Virus record (IMG/VR): IMGVR_UViG_3300033388_003055
Span: 1 to 39,934 of that record
Origin: a virus
Direction: 5' to 3' (one strand)
Length of the DNA stretch: 39,934 bases
Positions 1-10,987 of the stretch are shown here, in pieces. Positions within the stretch are counted from its first letter, which is position 1; each line of letters begins with the position of its first letter. Below the pieces are notes generated by a model. It saw nothing but the letters and a program-made list of their open reading frames with translations. It was not told the DNA's origin and did not search any database. Made by a program: the position numbers and the translations under genes.

Positions 1-1878
1 GATGATGAAATAATTATTCAAAATGTTGTCGGTATGACACAATTAAACAATCAGCGCTTTCGGATAAAAACGGTGGTAGGCGCTAATGATGTGGAGTTAA
101 AGGATTTAGATGGAGTCGATGTTGATTCAACAGGGTTTAGTGCTTATATTTCTGGTGGTGATTCTAATAAAGTTGTAGAGATCACCGGATTACCGATATT
201 AGAAAGCCAATTATTTGATATACAGTTCTCTCAAACAGCAGATATTCTGTACCTTGTCCATCAGGATTTACCCACACAAAAACTTATTCGAATGAGCGAT
301 GTTGATTGGTCACTTTCCGAAGTCGCTTTTACCGGCGGCCCATTCCAGCCTGATAATTTAATTACTACATTAACAATGACACCATCCGCAACTACCGGTG
401 CTGGTATAACAGTTACGGCCAGTAGTACATTTTTCAATGCTGATATGGTTGGCGCGATTATGAAGATCGGGGGTGAAGTGTCCAGCGTTCAAGGATATGT
501 TGAGATTGTAGGATTTACTTCTGATACGATCGTAACCGCAGATGTTGTCGAAACATTAGACGGAGTAGGCGCTACGGATAGCTGGGCGATAGGATCGTTT
601 AGTGTTGATGCTGGATTCCCTCAAGCAGTAGGATTTCACGAACAAAGATTATGGTTAGGTGGAACAAAAGCGGAACCTCAAACATTATTTGGCTCTCAGT
701 CTTTAATATTTGAAAACTTTACAACTGGGCCGGATGATGCCGATTCTCTTAATTATGAAATAGCCACCGAACAGGTCAATGCTATAAGGTGGATCTCAGC
801 CGGTCGTGGTCTTGCTGTAGGAACAAGCGGCGGTATATTTATTATTTCTTCTGGTGCTGATTTTATCCCTCTCACTCCCACCAATTTATCCGTAAGGCGA
901 GAAACAACTTATGGTAGTGAATTAATTAAGCCAAAAGGAATAGGAAACTTTATTTATTATGTGCAACGAGGATCGAGGAAGTTGCGCGAGTTTGCGTATA
1001 ACTTTGATATTGATTCTCATAGAGCGTTAGATATGACACTACTAGCCGAACAGATAACTCAAAGTGGTGTTGTAGAGATGGACTTTCAGCAATCACCCGA
1101 TTCTGTTTTATATGTTGTAAGGAAGGATGGACTTTTAGCAACAATGACAAGACAAGTCGATCAAGAGGTTATTGCTTGGACAAAGCAAATTACAGGCGCT
1201 ACGGTCGCTGGTGCTGGTTCTTATGAAAGTGCGACAATAATTCCAAAGCCTGATGTCGAAGAAGATCAAGTTTGGTACTCTGTAAAGAGGATAGTAGATG
1301 GTGTAACACGAAGATTTATAGAATATCAATCGCCTTTTGATTTTAGCTCTGATATTGAAGAAGCATTTTTTGTTGATGCCGGTTTAAGTTATGATGGTGT
1401 TTCTACAAGTATACTTTCTAATCTTAATCACTTAGAGGGTGAGACTGTTAAGGTTTTAAATGAAGGTGCAGTCGAGCCGGATAAAGTAGTCACCAATGGA
1501 CAGATTACTTTAGATAATGCTACCACGCGCGCCCATGTCGGTTTGGGATATACGAGTAAGCTACAATCAATGAAACTTGAAGATGGTTCTCAATTAGGAA
1601 CAGCGCAAGGTAAAATAGCAAGAGTTGATACGGTTATATTTAGATTCTTTGAAACAGTAGGTGCTGAATTCGGTGTTGAGGGTGGAATTATAAATGAAAT
1701 ATTCTTCCGTAACACAAACGATCCTATGGACACAGCAACACCATTATTTACAGGAGATAAGCTTGAGACTTTCGTTCAAGGTTATACCAGAGAGCCAAGA
1801 GTATTCGTACAACAAACAGATCCATTACCTTTAACCCTTTTAGCGCTTATGACACAATATGAAGTGTATGAGAAATAA
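1..1878 (+). CDS. Tail tubular protein B-like nozzle protein, C-terminal part (5' truncated)
   Basis: The reading frame is open from base 1 (first codons D-D-E-I-I) to the stop at 1876-1878, so this is the last 625 residues of a longer protein and the ATG at 34 is internal. The protein matches the podovirus tail family that begins with NFTAGEWSPKLDGRVD; that N-terminus lies at 39762-39934. Family signatures seen here are the VGMTQLNNQRF stretch near the start, the block around FHEQRLWLGGTKAEPQT (about residues 212-226), QVNAIRW, and RRETTYGS. It probably forms the tail nozzle below tail tubular protein A and acts in DNA passage. It is followed after 9 bases by internal virion genes, the usual T7-like order. 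Confidence 0.85.
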   Translation, partial: DDEIIIQNVVGMTQLNNQRFRIKTVVGANDVELKDLDGVDVDSTGFSAYISGGDSNKVVEITGLPILESQLFDIQFSQTADILYLVHQDLPTQKLIRMSDVDWSLSEVAFTGGPFQPDNLITTLTMTPSATTGAGITVTASSTFFNADMVGAIMKIGGEVSSVQGYVEIVGFTSDTIVTADVVETLDGVGATDSWAIGSFSVDAGFPQAVGFHEQRLWLGGTKAEPQTLFGSQSLIFENFTTGPDDADSLNYEIATEQVNAIRWISAGRGLAVGTSGGIFIISSGADFIPLTPTNLSVRRETTYGSELIKPKGIGNFIYYVQRGSRKLREFAYNFDIDSHRALDMTLLAEQITQSGVVEMDFQQSPDSVLYVVRKDGLLATMTRQVDQEVIAWTKQITGATVAGAGSYESATIIPKPDVEEDQVWYSVKRIVDGVTRRFIEYQSPFDFSSDIEEAFFVDAGLSYDGVSTSILSNLNHLEGETVKVLNEGAVEPDKVVTNGQITLDNATTRAHVGLGYTSKLQSMKLEDGSQLGTAQGKIARVDTVIFRFFETVGAEFGVEGGIINEIFFRNTNDPMDTATPLFTGDKLETFVQGYTREPRVFVQQTDPLPLTLLALMTQYEVYEK

Positions 1879-1887
1879 GGAAAAAAT

Positions 1888-2442
1888 ATGTCAAAATTCG
1901 CATCTGGTAATTTTCTAGCATTAACGCAAATAGTCGGCGGCGCTTTACAGGCAAGCGCTCAACTTGATCAAGGTCGGATCGAAGCAGATGCTTTTGAATA
2001 TAATGCTTCTGTACTAAGGCGACAAGCAGATTTAATTAAACAAAAGTCTGATTTTGATACCAAGAGGCGCGCACAAAAAATAGCGAGAGATGTATCGACT
2101 CAGAAAGCAGCGTTTGCGGCTTCCGGTGTAAGATTCTCAGGTTCACCTTTAGAAGTTGTTGCAGAAACAATATCAGAAGGAATACTTGATATATCCGCAG
2201 ATATATTCAGCGCTAATATTGATATATTTTCTAAATTATCAGAGTCAGAATTTCAATTAAGAAAAGCGCAAATAGCAACGGATTCATCTTTTATAAAAGC
2301 CAGTTCTTCTTTGTTAAATACATTACCGGCTTTTGGAAAATTGAGTTTTAATAAATCGACTTCCGCATCTTCAACTTCAAATACAAAGCGATTAACTGGC
2401 GCGATCGGACCACAAAGGACTAATAGTTTTCTAGTGAGGTAA
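1888..2442 (+). CDS. Internal virion protein, T7 gp14-like position
   Basis: The 184-residue helical protein has an alanine-rich N-terminus and a central block around AAFAASGVRFSGSPLEVVAE (about residues 72-91). That block is characteristic of a family found right after the tail nozzle gene in many podoviruses, where such proteins belong to the internal core ejected with DNA. AAGGA lies 8 bases upstream of the ATG. The C-terminal 40 residues are Ser/Thr/Asn-rich and look flexible. The start follows the tail gene by 9 bases and the next gene begins 2 bases after its stop, so the three are probably co-translated. The family match is from motif recall; the ejection role is inferred from position. 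Confidence 0.7.
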   Translation: MSKFASGNFLALTQIVGGALQASAQLDQGRIEADAFEYNASVLRRQADLIKQKSDFDTKRRAQKIARDVSTQKAAFAASGVRFSGSPLEVVAETISEGILDISADIFSANIDIFSKLSESEFQLRKAQIATDSSFIKASSSLLNTLPAFGKLSFNKSTSASSTSNTKRLTGAIGPQRTNSFLVR

Positions 2443-2444
2443 CA

Positions 2445-4139
2445 ATGGTAAAAATAAAAAGATTTATTTCAGATCCTCAATTATCTACTAATGTTCCAGC
2501 TTTACAATCCGGCTCTGAATTTACAGGAGTCTCTAAGGCTCTTGAAAAAGCAAGTGTAGCTGTCCAGAATCAAGCAGTAGCTATGCAAGCGGTTAATGCT
2601 TTCAATCAAAATACTAAGGCGCGCGTTAGATATGCGACTAGAGTTTTTGAAAGAGAGCAATTATCTTTAGACGATCCGGAACACGCCACCAATGCCGAAA
2701 GAGCGATGGTAGATATGCAGCGGTTTATGGACGAAGAAGCGGCGACGATCGATGACCCAGAGCAAAGAAATAAATTCACACTAACAGCAACAACGCAAAG
2801 ACTTGAAGCTGGACGCAGAATTTCCAATAAGGCTGATACCAAGCTTGTAAGAGAGCAGAAAAATGACTATGAAGTATTTATGGATGTTTCGACCGAGAAG
2901 ATTCACGAATATAGATTTTTAGATCCGGACAGCATAGCGGCAAACGACTTAGCGGCAGAAGTTGTAAAAATGACTGCGGAAATGGAAGGAACAGGAGTAA
3001 TCTTTCCAGATGTTGCGACAGAGCGATTAAATACTTTCAAGGTGGCCATACAGGAAGGACAAGCAACTTATGACCTTGATCACGCGAATACACAAGACCA
3101 ATTCGACCTGATACGAGCAAGATTTGAAAGTGATTTTTATGGATTAGGACAAACTGAGAATGAAAAGAGATTAAAGCTTTTGGACTCTTTTGAGAAAAGG
3201 AAAGCGCAAGATGCGTTAGATGCACAAGAGCTTGGTTACCTTGAAAACTTTAGGGATGTACTTGATCGAATGACCCCAGAGGGTGAACAGATCCCCACCA
3301 CAAGAGCAGAGATTTTGAATAGAGCGGCCAACGGTGAGGGTAAACTTGAGGGGGGTATTCCACCGGAGTCAGCACAAGTCTTAATTGCTATTATTGATAA
3401 TGGGGATAAAACACAAAAAGAAATTATTGATCGGTTTGATGATATACAGACTTTTGCCGCGAACACAAGATTAACGACTCAGTATTACGATTTGAATATA
3501 AGCGATAATGCTAACAAGACCGGTGCAAATTTAGAAAAAGCAAGAATTGATGACCAGCCTTTAGGTGAGATAAAGAAATTTATCGCCCAAGTAGTTACTG
3601 ATTTAGATAATGACGAAATACCTCTTTCAGATGCCACTAAATATATCAATATGGTAATGAAAGAATTTTCTTTTAAATCTGATGTTCAAGCAAGGGATCA
3701 CAGAGACGCGAAAAGAGCCGCCTTTACTACATACAAACAATTTATGGGTATTAATATTCCATTTACCGGTGTGACGGATGAAACCGCGCAACAAAAGGCA
3801 ATCAATAATATTCGTTCTGAAATGGTCAATGAATTTTTTGGTGAAATGGAAAAGTCAGCAAAGACAGAGGAAGTACAAGGGATATTGACTAAACTGAAAG
3901 AGGCATATGCTTCAAAAACTAATCCATCCATTATCAATGTGCTAGGAACTCCTAATGGTGTAGGTTCTAAAGGCAAATCTGTAACTGAAATATTCGATGA
4001 AAAATCTGATGTAAAACCTGATCTAAAACTTAAAGCTTCTGAGGTTAATTTTAGGGATGGTACGGATGCAGATGGTAATAGGTTTAGATATTTCTTTAAC
4101 CGAGAAGGTCAGGCAATAAGGGCAGTACCAATAAAATAA
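2445..4139 (+). CDS. Internal virion protein, T7 gp15-like position
   Basis: A 564-residue, highly charged, almost entirely helical protein. An N-terminal stretch of about 60 residues that could be exposed is followed by long helices rich in Lys, Glu and Gln (about residues 60-330). There is no signal peptide, membrane segment or enzyme motif. Its place between the gp14-like and giant genes and its size match the second core/ejection protein (gp15 in T7, 747 residues), but sequence similarity to gp15 is not evident by eye. Its TAA shares one base with the next ATG (TAATG at 4137-4141), so translation of the giant protein is probably coupled to this gene. Confidence 0.6.
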   Translation: MVKIKRFISDPQLSTNVPALQSGSEFTGVSKALEKASVAVQNQAVAMQAVNAFNQNTKARVRYATRVFEREQLSLDDPEHATNAERAMVDMQRFMDEEAATIDDPEQRNKFTLTATTQRLEAGRRISNKADTKLVREQKNDYEVFMDVSTEKIHEYRFLDPDSIAANDLAAEVVKMTAEMEGTGVIFPDVATERLNTFKVAIQEGQATYDLDHANTQDQFDLIRARFESDFYGLGQTENEKRLKLLDSFEKRKAQDALDAQELGYLENFRDVLDRMTPEGEQIPTTRAEILNRAANGEGKLEGGIPPESAQVLIAIIDNGDKTQKEIIDRFDDIQTFAANTRLTTQYYDLNISDNANKTGANLEKARIDDQPLGEIKKFIAQVVTDLDNDEIPLSDATKYINMVMKEFSFKSDVQARDHRDAKRAAFTTYKQFMGINIPFTGVTDETAQQKAINNIRSEMVNEFFGEMEKSAKTEEVQGILTKLKEAYASKTNPSIINVLGTPNGVGSKGKSVTEIFDEKSDVKPDLKLKASEVNFRDGTDADGNRFRYFFNREGQAIRAVPIK

Positions 4140-7100
4140 TGGCTATCAATCTATCAGGTGTAAAATTCGATGATGAATTAGAGGAAGAAGAAAAAGATCC
4201 TCTAGTTGCTGATTTAATAACGGATAGTGTCGGTGATAAACCACCGGCTATTGATACTTCTGGTATTAAATTTGACGAACCGGAAGATAAAACATTTTAT
4301 CTTGAGGATGTTGATAAGACAGTTAGTGTTCCCGGAAGCGCCGATATAGACCAAGCTAATGAGTTGATTCAAACACAAGTTTACGGTGATAAAAAAGAGG
4401 AATATGTAGGTAGCGTGAAAGTGAGTGGTTGGAATCTTCTTAAAGGGGTTGGTCGGATGATAGCTGAATTACCACAAGTTGCCGGTGTTGGTATTCAAGA
4501 GTCGGGAGAATTAGGAGAGTTAAAAGCGCAAAGAAGAATTGCTCTACTCACAGATCAATTAATCCGTAGGCGCGAAATTGAAACGAAAATGAAAGAGAAT
4601 GATCCGAATCTCGGATTCTTCAAAGAATTCATTGAGGACTATAAACTTTTTAAAGAACTTAATAAACTTCCTAGAGAGAGTTTCCTTACAGATATTGAAT
4701 TAAAACAACAAGAGGCGAAAGTACAAATCGGTGGTGAATTTGCTGATGTTGGGCGAGAGATTAATCGTAGCAATATAGAATGGGTTAAAAATCATGGACT
4801 TACTCCGGATCCCGGAATAATTAATAAAGTTCTTTTTGATGTTGGGGGAGTAGGTGGCTCTGTATTGTTTTCTGTTGGACTTTCCGCTTTAATGAAAAAT
4901 AATTTTGTTACACCTATTGTTTTTGGTGCTATTCAAAAAGCACAGATATTTCAAGAAGCAGAAGGTAAAGGTATTGGTATTGAAAGACGAAAGGAAATAT
5001 CAGATCGCGCAGGAGCGATGGAAGCTTTAATTGAGTTTATTGGCCTTGAAATATTTTTTAAATATATGCGCGGTGCAAAGACTATTCAAAGAACATTAGT
5101 AAGAACAGGATCAAATGGACTTCAAGAAGTTGGACAACAAGGTTCCGAAGAATTTATCCGAAAGACAGAGGGATTAAGTAATGATAGTTGGGCTGATATG
5201 TTTCTAAGAATAGGATATTCTGGAATTCTTGGTTTAGTTGGTGGCTTTCCGACTTCCGCAATATTTACGGTTATGGAAAATAAAGGAGTTGTCGGAGATC
5301 TTCGTAGAGCCGGTTTTAATGATGTTGAAATTGGAACAATAGTCACTGCTGTAGGAGATAGTCAAAAAGAGCCAATAAAACAAGAAGTGAAAAAGATGCT
5401 GGAAAGGGAAGCAGAGAAACAAGCTACCGAAACACAGCCGGAAGTAAAAGCAACGGTCGAGAATTTAGAAAAGGTTACAGATGATTCAGAAGTTCCACCA
5501 GAAGATTTAGATCCGGCTGGACTTCCGGAGATACCTATCTTTGAAAATGCGAAACAAGCAAAGGAATTTGGAAGAAGTGAAAATCCATTAACTTCAAAAG
5601 CATTGGCATTAGTACAGGCGCGTTTAGGTAATACGATTATTCAGTTGCGCCAAGAGAATAGGGTGGATGAAGCAAAACAACTTGAAAAGAATGAATTAAA
5701 ATTTGTGACTATTGCTCTTGCAGAAGCAGAAAAACAAGATTTAAAAAGACGAATAGAATTAGATAAACAGAAGCAGCAAGGGGATTTATTTGATCAAGAG
5801 CAGAAAGAGGAAGCAGAACAAGAGGAACAGATCGCTGGTATTCTTCCCGGAACACCAACGGAAAGAATAGCACAAGTTAAAGATATTTCCAAAGCTACAG
5901 GGCAGAGTGTAAAAGAGGTACAAGAAATAATTGATGATTTGAGTGATAGCTTTATTACTGATGTCGGTGATTTATCCCCTGATCAAAAGCTTGTTGTTGA
6001 TGAAATTTCTAGGATAAGAGAAATATCAGTAGAAGATATTTTAGATCCACCAGAAGCAGCACCAGTTGAAATTAAAGTTGAAGATATTGAGGAATCTCAA
6101 AAAAGAGAAATTGCAAAACAAGCATTAAGCTTTTTGAATTCTCTTGAGAGGGAAGGTGGACAGCTTGTAAGAGACGAGGAAGGAAAGGTTATAAATCGTA
6201 CGACCGGAAGCGTGCCTGACTTTGTTGATGAAATAGGTGAGGACACTATGATTAATGTTTTGAATAAATTTATAGATGGGGATAAATTAACCGATAAACA
6301 ACAAGAGACTCTAGATCAAACTATATTAGCATTTGCCGGTATACCGCTTGGTGAATTATCACAGGAAGAATCAGAAGAAAAAGGCATCCCCACATTTGCA
6401 GAATGGTCTGAGACACCAGAATCTACACAAGTACCGGCTGGAAGTATTTTAACAGTACAACCAGATGAAATTACACAAGAATTCTTAGAGGGGAAAACCA
6501 ATTCTGAACTGGAAGCACTATCTATTGTCTTGGGTATTCCAAAAGCCGGTACGAAGAAGTTTAAGGTAGATCGTATTTTAGCGGTTCAAAGAGTCAAGGA
6601 ACAAGTTGATGATTTAGGAATTGATGGATTACAGCAATTATCCGGAAAAGAATTAAAATCTTTACTGAAATCTGTTAATCAAAAAGCCAGTGGTAATAAA
6701 AATACAATGGCCTTTGACTTATTCTCTTGGGTAGAGCAAATCAGGCGCAACGGACGGATCGATCTCCAAAGGGAAACATATAATACTTTCCTTTCAAAAC
6801 AAGGGGATGCCTCAATACGCGCAAGGTTAGAGATTTTTCTTTCGGACTTTGCTAATAGTGACAAGATTTTTCAAGAGGAAAGAACTAAGCGAGAAAAGCG
6901 CCGAAGGTTACTTGACGATACTAAAGAGGAAGAAATTGCTAAAGTTTTCAAAAAGGAATTAAAGACTATGGGTGTCAAGTTTGTTGGGGAAAAGGGATCT
7001 ATAACAGAAGGTCAGCCACTTACCATTATTGATATTATCCCATCAAGAGAGATACATCAGGGAATGAGAGTGTCAGTTATCGATATTACTAAAGATAAGC

Positions 7101-10100
7101 CAAAAGTTATTCGTCAAGGTGTTGTTACCAGCGTGCTTGTTGTTGCCGGACAGAATAAAATCCAAGTTACAGATAATAATGGTAAGGGTATATGGCATAC
7201 AGCCGAGATGATCGCACGACCGACCGGTGATATACCTAATATGACTATTGAATTGACTGATCCGGGAATTGATATTTTCGTGACTATTTCTGGAAAGCCT
7301 ACTGAAAAAGAAATAAAGCAAATTGTGAAAGTGGCGAATGATAATAAGGTCGGCATTGATATTATGATAGTTAATTCAGAAGATGAAAACATTTTTGAAG
7401 ATAATGTTCCTAATACAAAAGGTATGAATTTAGATTTTCGGGCAATTATTAATGATGAATTTGTTGATGTTTCAGAAGCCGGTGGCCAGTCTCAAGAGGG
7501 GGGTTTTGAAAGCGATAAAGATCCGGTTAAACCAGATCCGTTACATATCGCTCAGAAATTAGAGCCAATATCCCTTGTGAGAATACAAGCCAATAGCACA
7601 GCACAAACAGCATCCGGAAATTTCAATAAGCTTGAAGAAACAGCAAAGGATAAGGAATTTGATGATCTTTCCAAAGGTGATATTAAGGCTGGGTTAAGCA
7701 AAGATGGGGAATTGCTTATTAGTGGTGAATTGAATTATTCGAAAGCAGAGATTTTTGATGGTTTAGTATTTGGCGATAAAGTTAAGACAGTGGGGATAAA
7801 CGCAAAGAGTGGCAAAGGAACTTCCGCGCATAGAAAGATTACTTGGGATGATTTTGTTACTTATGAGGGTGTTGTTGAGTTTGAGGGTATTGATTATATG
7901 GCTTTCTCTTATCAAACTGATAATCTTAAAATGAATATTATGTTTAAGTTTACTACCGCTCATGGTGAATTATTTTTGGTAGATGAAAAGACTTTAAGTA
8001 TCGGCGTTTATAAAGCTTTCTTTGAATTAAGCGATGGTACTACCATTGACGGAAGAACGGATAAAGAAAAGGCAGATAATCCGGCAAAGAATCAGAAAAA
8101 GAAAAAAGTGGTAGAAGAAAATTTGGTAGAACTGGAAGAAGTAGAGGAAAGAGCGCCTACTGGCGATGAAATTCCATTCATTGAACTTAAAGGAAAACCA
8201 AAGGTCGGAGATAAGGTTACACATCTTGCAAAGCAAGGTAGAATTATTGCAGAGGTGACTAAAATAACCGCTGGTGGACTTACAGTTGATTTGAAATCTG
8301 ATGCTGGAACTTTCTCTTTTGTAAATATTGGTAATCTTGGAGAAGTGCCACAAGGCAAAGATATTGATGTTGAAGATATAGCAATAACTGATGAATCAAA
8401 AGTAGAAAAATCAGTATTAGCTTTTAAAGTATTACGGATATTCGGGAAAAATCGCGAAGTAATAAAGGTTATGTCTACTCAACAAATGCAAGATACTTAT
8501 GGTGTTGGTATGGGTGAATTATTCTTTGCGGATCCAGAAGCTATATTGAATGTTTTTAAAGAGGACTTTCCTGATGCTGTTGCTTGGGAAGTTTCACCGG
8601 AATTAATTAAGTCACAAGGAGAGCAAGATAGTGCTGATGAAATCCTTGAGAAGCTATCACCATCAGAAGAAATTGAAAAAAATCTTGAGGAAATTGGGAT
8701 TGAAGCTAACGAGACAGGAGCATTACCACCAATAACACCACCGACCCAAGAAGCTGGCGGTGCTGAAACACCACCTACACCACCACCCACAACGGAAGCG
8801 GCCGGCGATCAAGAGGGCGAACCAGAGCCAAAACCGACAATCGCCTTAGATGAATTCATTAGAAATAGATCAAAGAGGCCTATTACAGCAAAGGTAATTG
8901 ATCTTGGCGCAGATTTACTTGAGGATTTGGTCAGGCAGTCAGAGGATTTTTTAGGTGTATTATCCACAAGAGTCGGGAATATATCACCGGACTTAAAACG
9001 CAGATTAAGAAGATTTGACTTTCAGTTGCTTGCGGCAATCAGGACTGATACCAGAGGGGTCGTTACCTATCTTAAAGGCATCAATAAGATCCCGAAGAAC
9101 GATCGCTCAGATTTGGATTTGGCGCTTAAAAATGGAGATATTGCCACTATCAAGAGGATTGATAGAGAGAATGGACTTGAAGAAGCGCACGAAAGAGTAA
9201 GAGAAACTTTGAAAGGTTTGTATGCAAGAGCAGATGCCGCCGGAATTGAAGTACGGTATCTTGAGGGATTTTGGCCGCGTGTAATCAAAAACCCGAAAAA
9301 GCTTTTAGAGAAACTTCATGGCAGTAGAGCGTGGTCGCAGATTTCAGCGGCCTTGCAAGAAAAGGAAACCGAATTAGGTAGAGTCTTAGAAGATGATGAA
9401 AAGGCATATCTGGTAAATTCTTTGCTTAGAGGGTTTAATGTGGCACAGATCCGGTTATCTAAACCTAATGCTTTAAAAGAGCGCAGAATTGATGTTGTCA
9501 CAGCCGATCTAAATGTGTTTTATGCTGACTCCGAAGCTGCTTTAATCTCTTATATCACCACAGTCAATGAGGCCATCGAAGCTAACAAATTCTTTGGTAA
9601 AGGAAAGCTTGATAAATCAGAAAAACTTACACCTGAAGAAAGAAGGGAACTATCAGATAGTGAAAAAGCAAGGCTTAAACAGAAAAAGATTGATCTAAAG
9701 TTTGCGAACATTAAAGACTCAATAGGTGTATTTGTTATGGAAGAAGTGAGCAAGGGGAATATCAATGCCGCTGATGAAGCTGAGTTGTCAAAACTTTTGG
9801 ATGCAAGATTTATCAGGGGAAGAATATCTTTCTTTGTCGGGTTCCTCAAAGACACTTCATATATTACAATTCTCGGTAATCCCATTAATGCTCTCACCCA
9901 GCTTGGCGACCTTGCCTTTTCTGTCTACAAATCAGGGGTATGGCGAACAACAAAATCATTCTTTAATGCGGCCACTAAGCAATCCGCTATTACAAAAGAA
10001 TCTATCGGTATTGATAGGGTTGCGGCTGAATTTACATCTGGTGCAAGAAGAAGTGAAAAAGCTGTTAGATTAGCGTTTAAATTTTCCGGATTAAGTTTCT

Positions 10101-10987
10101 TGGATAATGTCGGTAAGGAAACAACGATCAATGCTGTTATTGATAAATACAGGAAAATAGCAAAAAAGCCGACACCGGCCTTTCTTGAAATGATGGATAG
10201 GGTATTGGGTGATGAAGCCGCGCAGACTATCAAGGATCTAAAAGAGGGTGCAATTACTGAGAATGTCAAATTTCTTGCCTTTAATGAACTGGCCGATGTC
10301 CAGCCGATCTCTCTCTCAGAGGTTCCGGTTAATTATTTAAAGGCTAAAAATGGAAAAATATTGTATGCTTTAAAGACCTACCAGATCAAATTACTTGATG
10401 TTTTTAGAAATGAGTCATTTGCAAAAATGAATACGGATCCAGTTGAAGGTATTACTAATTTTCTTAGGCTTATTTTCGCTCTGGTTTCTGTTAATGCCTC
10501 AGCAGATATGATTAAAAACTTTGTTATGGGTAGACCATTCGATGTAAGCGATTTACTTGCAAACAACATTTTAAAGATTATGGGATTCAACAGGTACACA
10601 ATATACAGGGTTAAAGCTGATGGGCCGGCTCGCGTTTTAGCAGAACAAATCTTGCCACCTACACAAATCCTTGATAATATATACAAGGATAGCGAAACAG
10701 CTTTTAGAATTGGGTCTACCCTGACCTTTCAAGATGTACCAGAACTCTTACTGAAAGCGCGATCAGTCCAAAACATTCCTTTAGGCGGCAAACTATTCTA
10801 CTGGTGGGTCGGTCGAGGTCGCGAATTATCAGCAAAAGAGAGAGAAAGACTTGAGAATAAAGAAGCCGAAATACGATTCCTCAAATCTCTTACACCGGAT
10901 CGCAGAAAGAAATTTCTTAAAATAGAGAAAAAACAAGAACAACAACGAGTCTTGGACAAAGCATTGGGTAGACAAGGAGATGAATAA
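4139..10987 (+). CDS. Giant multidomain internal virion / ejection-type protein (gp16 position)
   Basis: At 2282 residues this gene takes about 17% of the window. Visible parts in order: an acidic N-terminus with a repeated SGVKFD/SGIKFDE motif (residues 5-51); two hydrophobic segments (about 234-270 and 354-378) that could insert in a membrane; long charged coiled-coil-like stretches (400-760); a SAP-like helix-loop-helix (about 784-815, SELEALSIVLGIPKAG); two small beta modules with VSVIDI and GDKVTHLA starts (about 970-1022 and 1351-1406); a proline/threonine-rich linker (about 1527-1567); and a helical C-terminal third with NPINALTQLGDLAFSVYKSG near 1910 and a hydrophobic run near 2107-2132. 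Position and length match the large ejection protein gp16 of T7 (1318 residues), but no transglycosylase motif was found. The domain layout resembles the large polyvalent proteins of phages. Function is inferred. Confidence 0.7.
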   Translation: MAINLSGVKFDDELEEEEKDPLVADLITDSVGDKPPAIDTSGIKFDEPEDKTFYLEDVDKTVSVPGSADIDQANELIQTQVYGDKKEEYVGSVKVSGWNLLKGVGRMIAELPQVAGVGIQESGELGELKAQRRIALLTDQLIRRREIETKMKENDPNLGFFKEFIEDYKLFKELNKLPRESFLTDIELKQQEAKVQIGGEFADVGREINRSNIEWVKNHGLTPDPGIINKVLFDVGGVGGSVLFSVGLSALMKNNFVTPIVFGAIQKAQIFQEAEGKGIGIERRKEISDRAGAMEALIEFIGLEIFFKYMRGAKTIQRTLVRTGSNGLQEVGQQGSEEFIRKTEGLSNDSWADMFLRIGYSGILGLVGGFPTSAIFTVMENKGVVGDLRRAGFNDVEIGTIVTAVGDSQKEPIKQEVKKMLEREAEKQATETQPEVKATVENLEKVTDDSEVPPEDLDPAGLPEIPIFENAKQAKEFGRSENPLTSKALALVQARLGNTIIQLRQENRVDEAKQLEKNELKFVTIALAEAEKQDLKRRIELDKQKQQGDLFDQEQKEEAEQEEQIAGILPGTPTERIAQVKDISKATGQSVKEVQEIIDDLSDSFITDVGDLSPDQKLVVDEISRIREISVEDILDPPEAAPVEIKVEDIEESQKREIAKQALSFLNSLEREGGQLVRDEEGKVINRTTGSVPDFVDEIGEDTMINVLNKFIDGDKLTDKQQETLDQTILAFAGIPLGELSQEESEEKGIPTFAEWSETPESTQVPAGSILTVQPDEITQEFLEGKTNSELEALSIVLGIPKAGTKKFKVDRILAVQRVKEQVDDLGIDGLQQLSGKELKSLLKSVNQKASGNKNTMAFDLFSWVEQIRRNGRIDLQRETYNTFLSKQGDASIRARLEIFLSDFANSDKIFQEERTKREKRRRLLDDTKEEEIAKVFKKELKTMGVKFVGEKGSITEGQPLTIIDIIPSREIHQGMRVSVIDITKDKPKVIRQGVVTSVLVVAGQNKIQVTDNNGKGIWHTAEMIARPTGDIPNMTIELTDPGIDIFVTISGKPTEKEIKQIVKVANDNKVGIDIMIVNSEDENIFEDNVPNTKGMNLDFRAIINDEFVDVSEAGGQSQEGGFESDKDPVKPDPLHIAQKLEPISLVRIQANSTAQTASGNFNKLEETAKDKEFDDLSKGDIKAGLSKDGELLISGELNYSKAEIFDGLVFGDKVKTVGINAKSGKGTSAHRKITWDDFVTYEGVVEFEGIDYMAFSYQTDNLKMNIMFKFTTAHGELFLVDEKTLSIGVYKAFFELSDGTTIDGRTDKEKADNPAKNQKKKKVVEENLVELEEVEERAPTGDEIPFIELKGKPKVGDKVTHLAKQGRIIAEVTKITAGGLTVDLKSDAGTFSFVNIGNLGEVPQGKDIDVEDIAITDESKVEKSVLAFKVLRIFGKNREVIKVMSTQQMQDTYGVGMGELFFADPEAILNVFKEDFPDAVAWEVSPELIKSQGEQDSADEILEKLSPSEEIEKNLEEIGIEANETGALPPITPPTQEAGGAETPPTPPPTTEAAGDQEGEPEPKPTIALDEFIRNRSKRPITAKVIDLGADLLEDLVRQSEDFLGVLSTRVGNISPDLKRRLRRFDFQLLAAIRTDTRGVVTYLKGINKIPKNDRSDLDLALKNGDIATIKRIDRENGLEEAHERVRETLKGLYARADAAGIEVRYLEGFWPRVIKNPKKLLEKLHGSRAWSQISAALQEKETELGRVLEDDEKAYLVNSLLRGFNVAQIRLSKPNALKERRIDVVTADLNVFYADSEAALISYITTVNEAIEANKFFGKGKLDKSEKLTPEERRELSDSEKARLKQKKIDLKFANIKDSIGVFVMEEVSKGNINAADEAELSKLLDARFIRGRISFFVGFLKDTSYITILGNPINALTQLGDLAFSVYKSGVWRTTKSFFNAATKQSAITKESIGIDRVAAEFTSGARRSEKAVRLAFKFSGLSFLDNVGKETTINAVIDKYRKIAKKPTPAFLEMMDRVLGDEAAQTIKDLKEGAITENVKFLAFNELADVQPISLSEVPVNYLKAKNGKILYALKTYQIKLLDVFRNESFAKMNTDPVEGITNFLRLIFALVSVNASADMIKNFVMGRPFDVSDLLANNILKIMGFNRYTIYRVKADGPARVLAEQILPPTQILDNIYKDSETAFRIGSTLTFQDVPELLLKARSVQNIPLGGKLFYWWVGRGRELSAKERERLENKEAEIRFLKSLTPDRRKKFLKIEKKQEQQRVLDKALGRQGDE

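Noticed and set aside
9550-9897. Antisense and alternative frames longer than 90 codons within the giant gene
   Set aside because: They are frames created by codon bias of the 2282-codon gene and have no start context.
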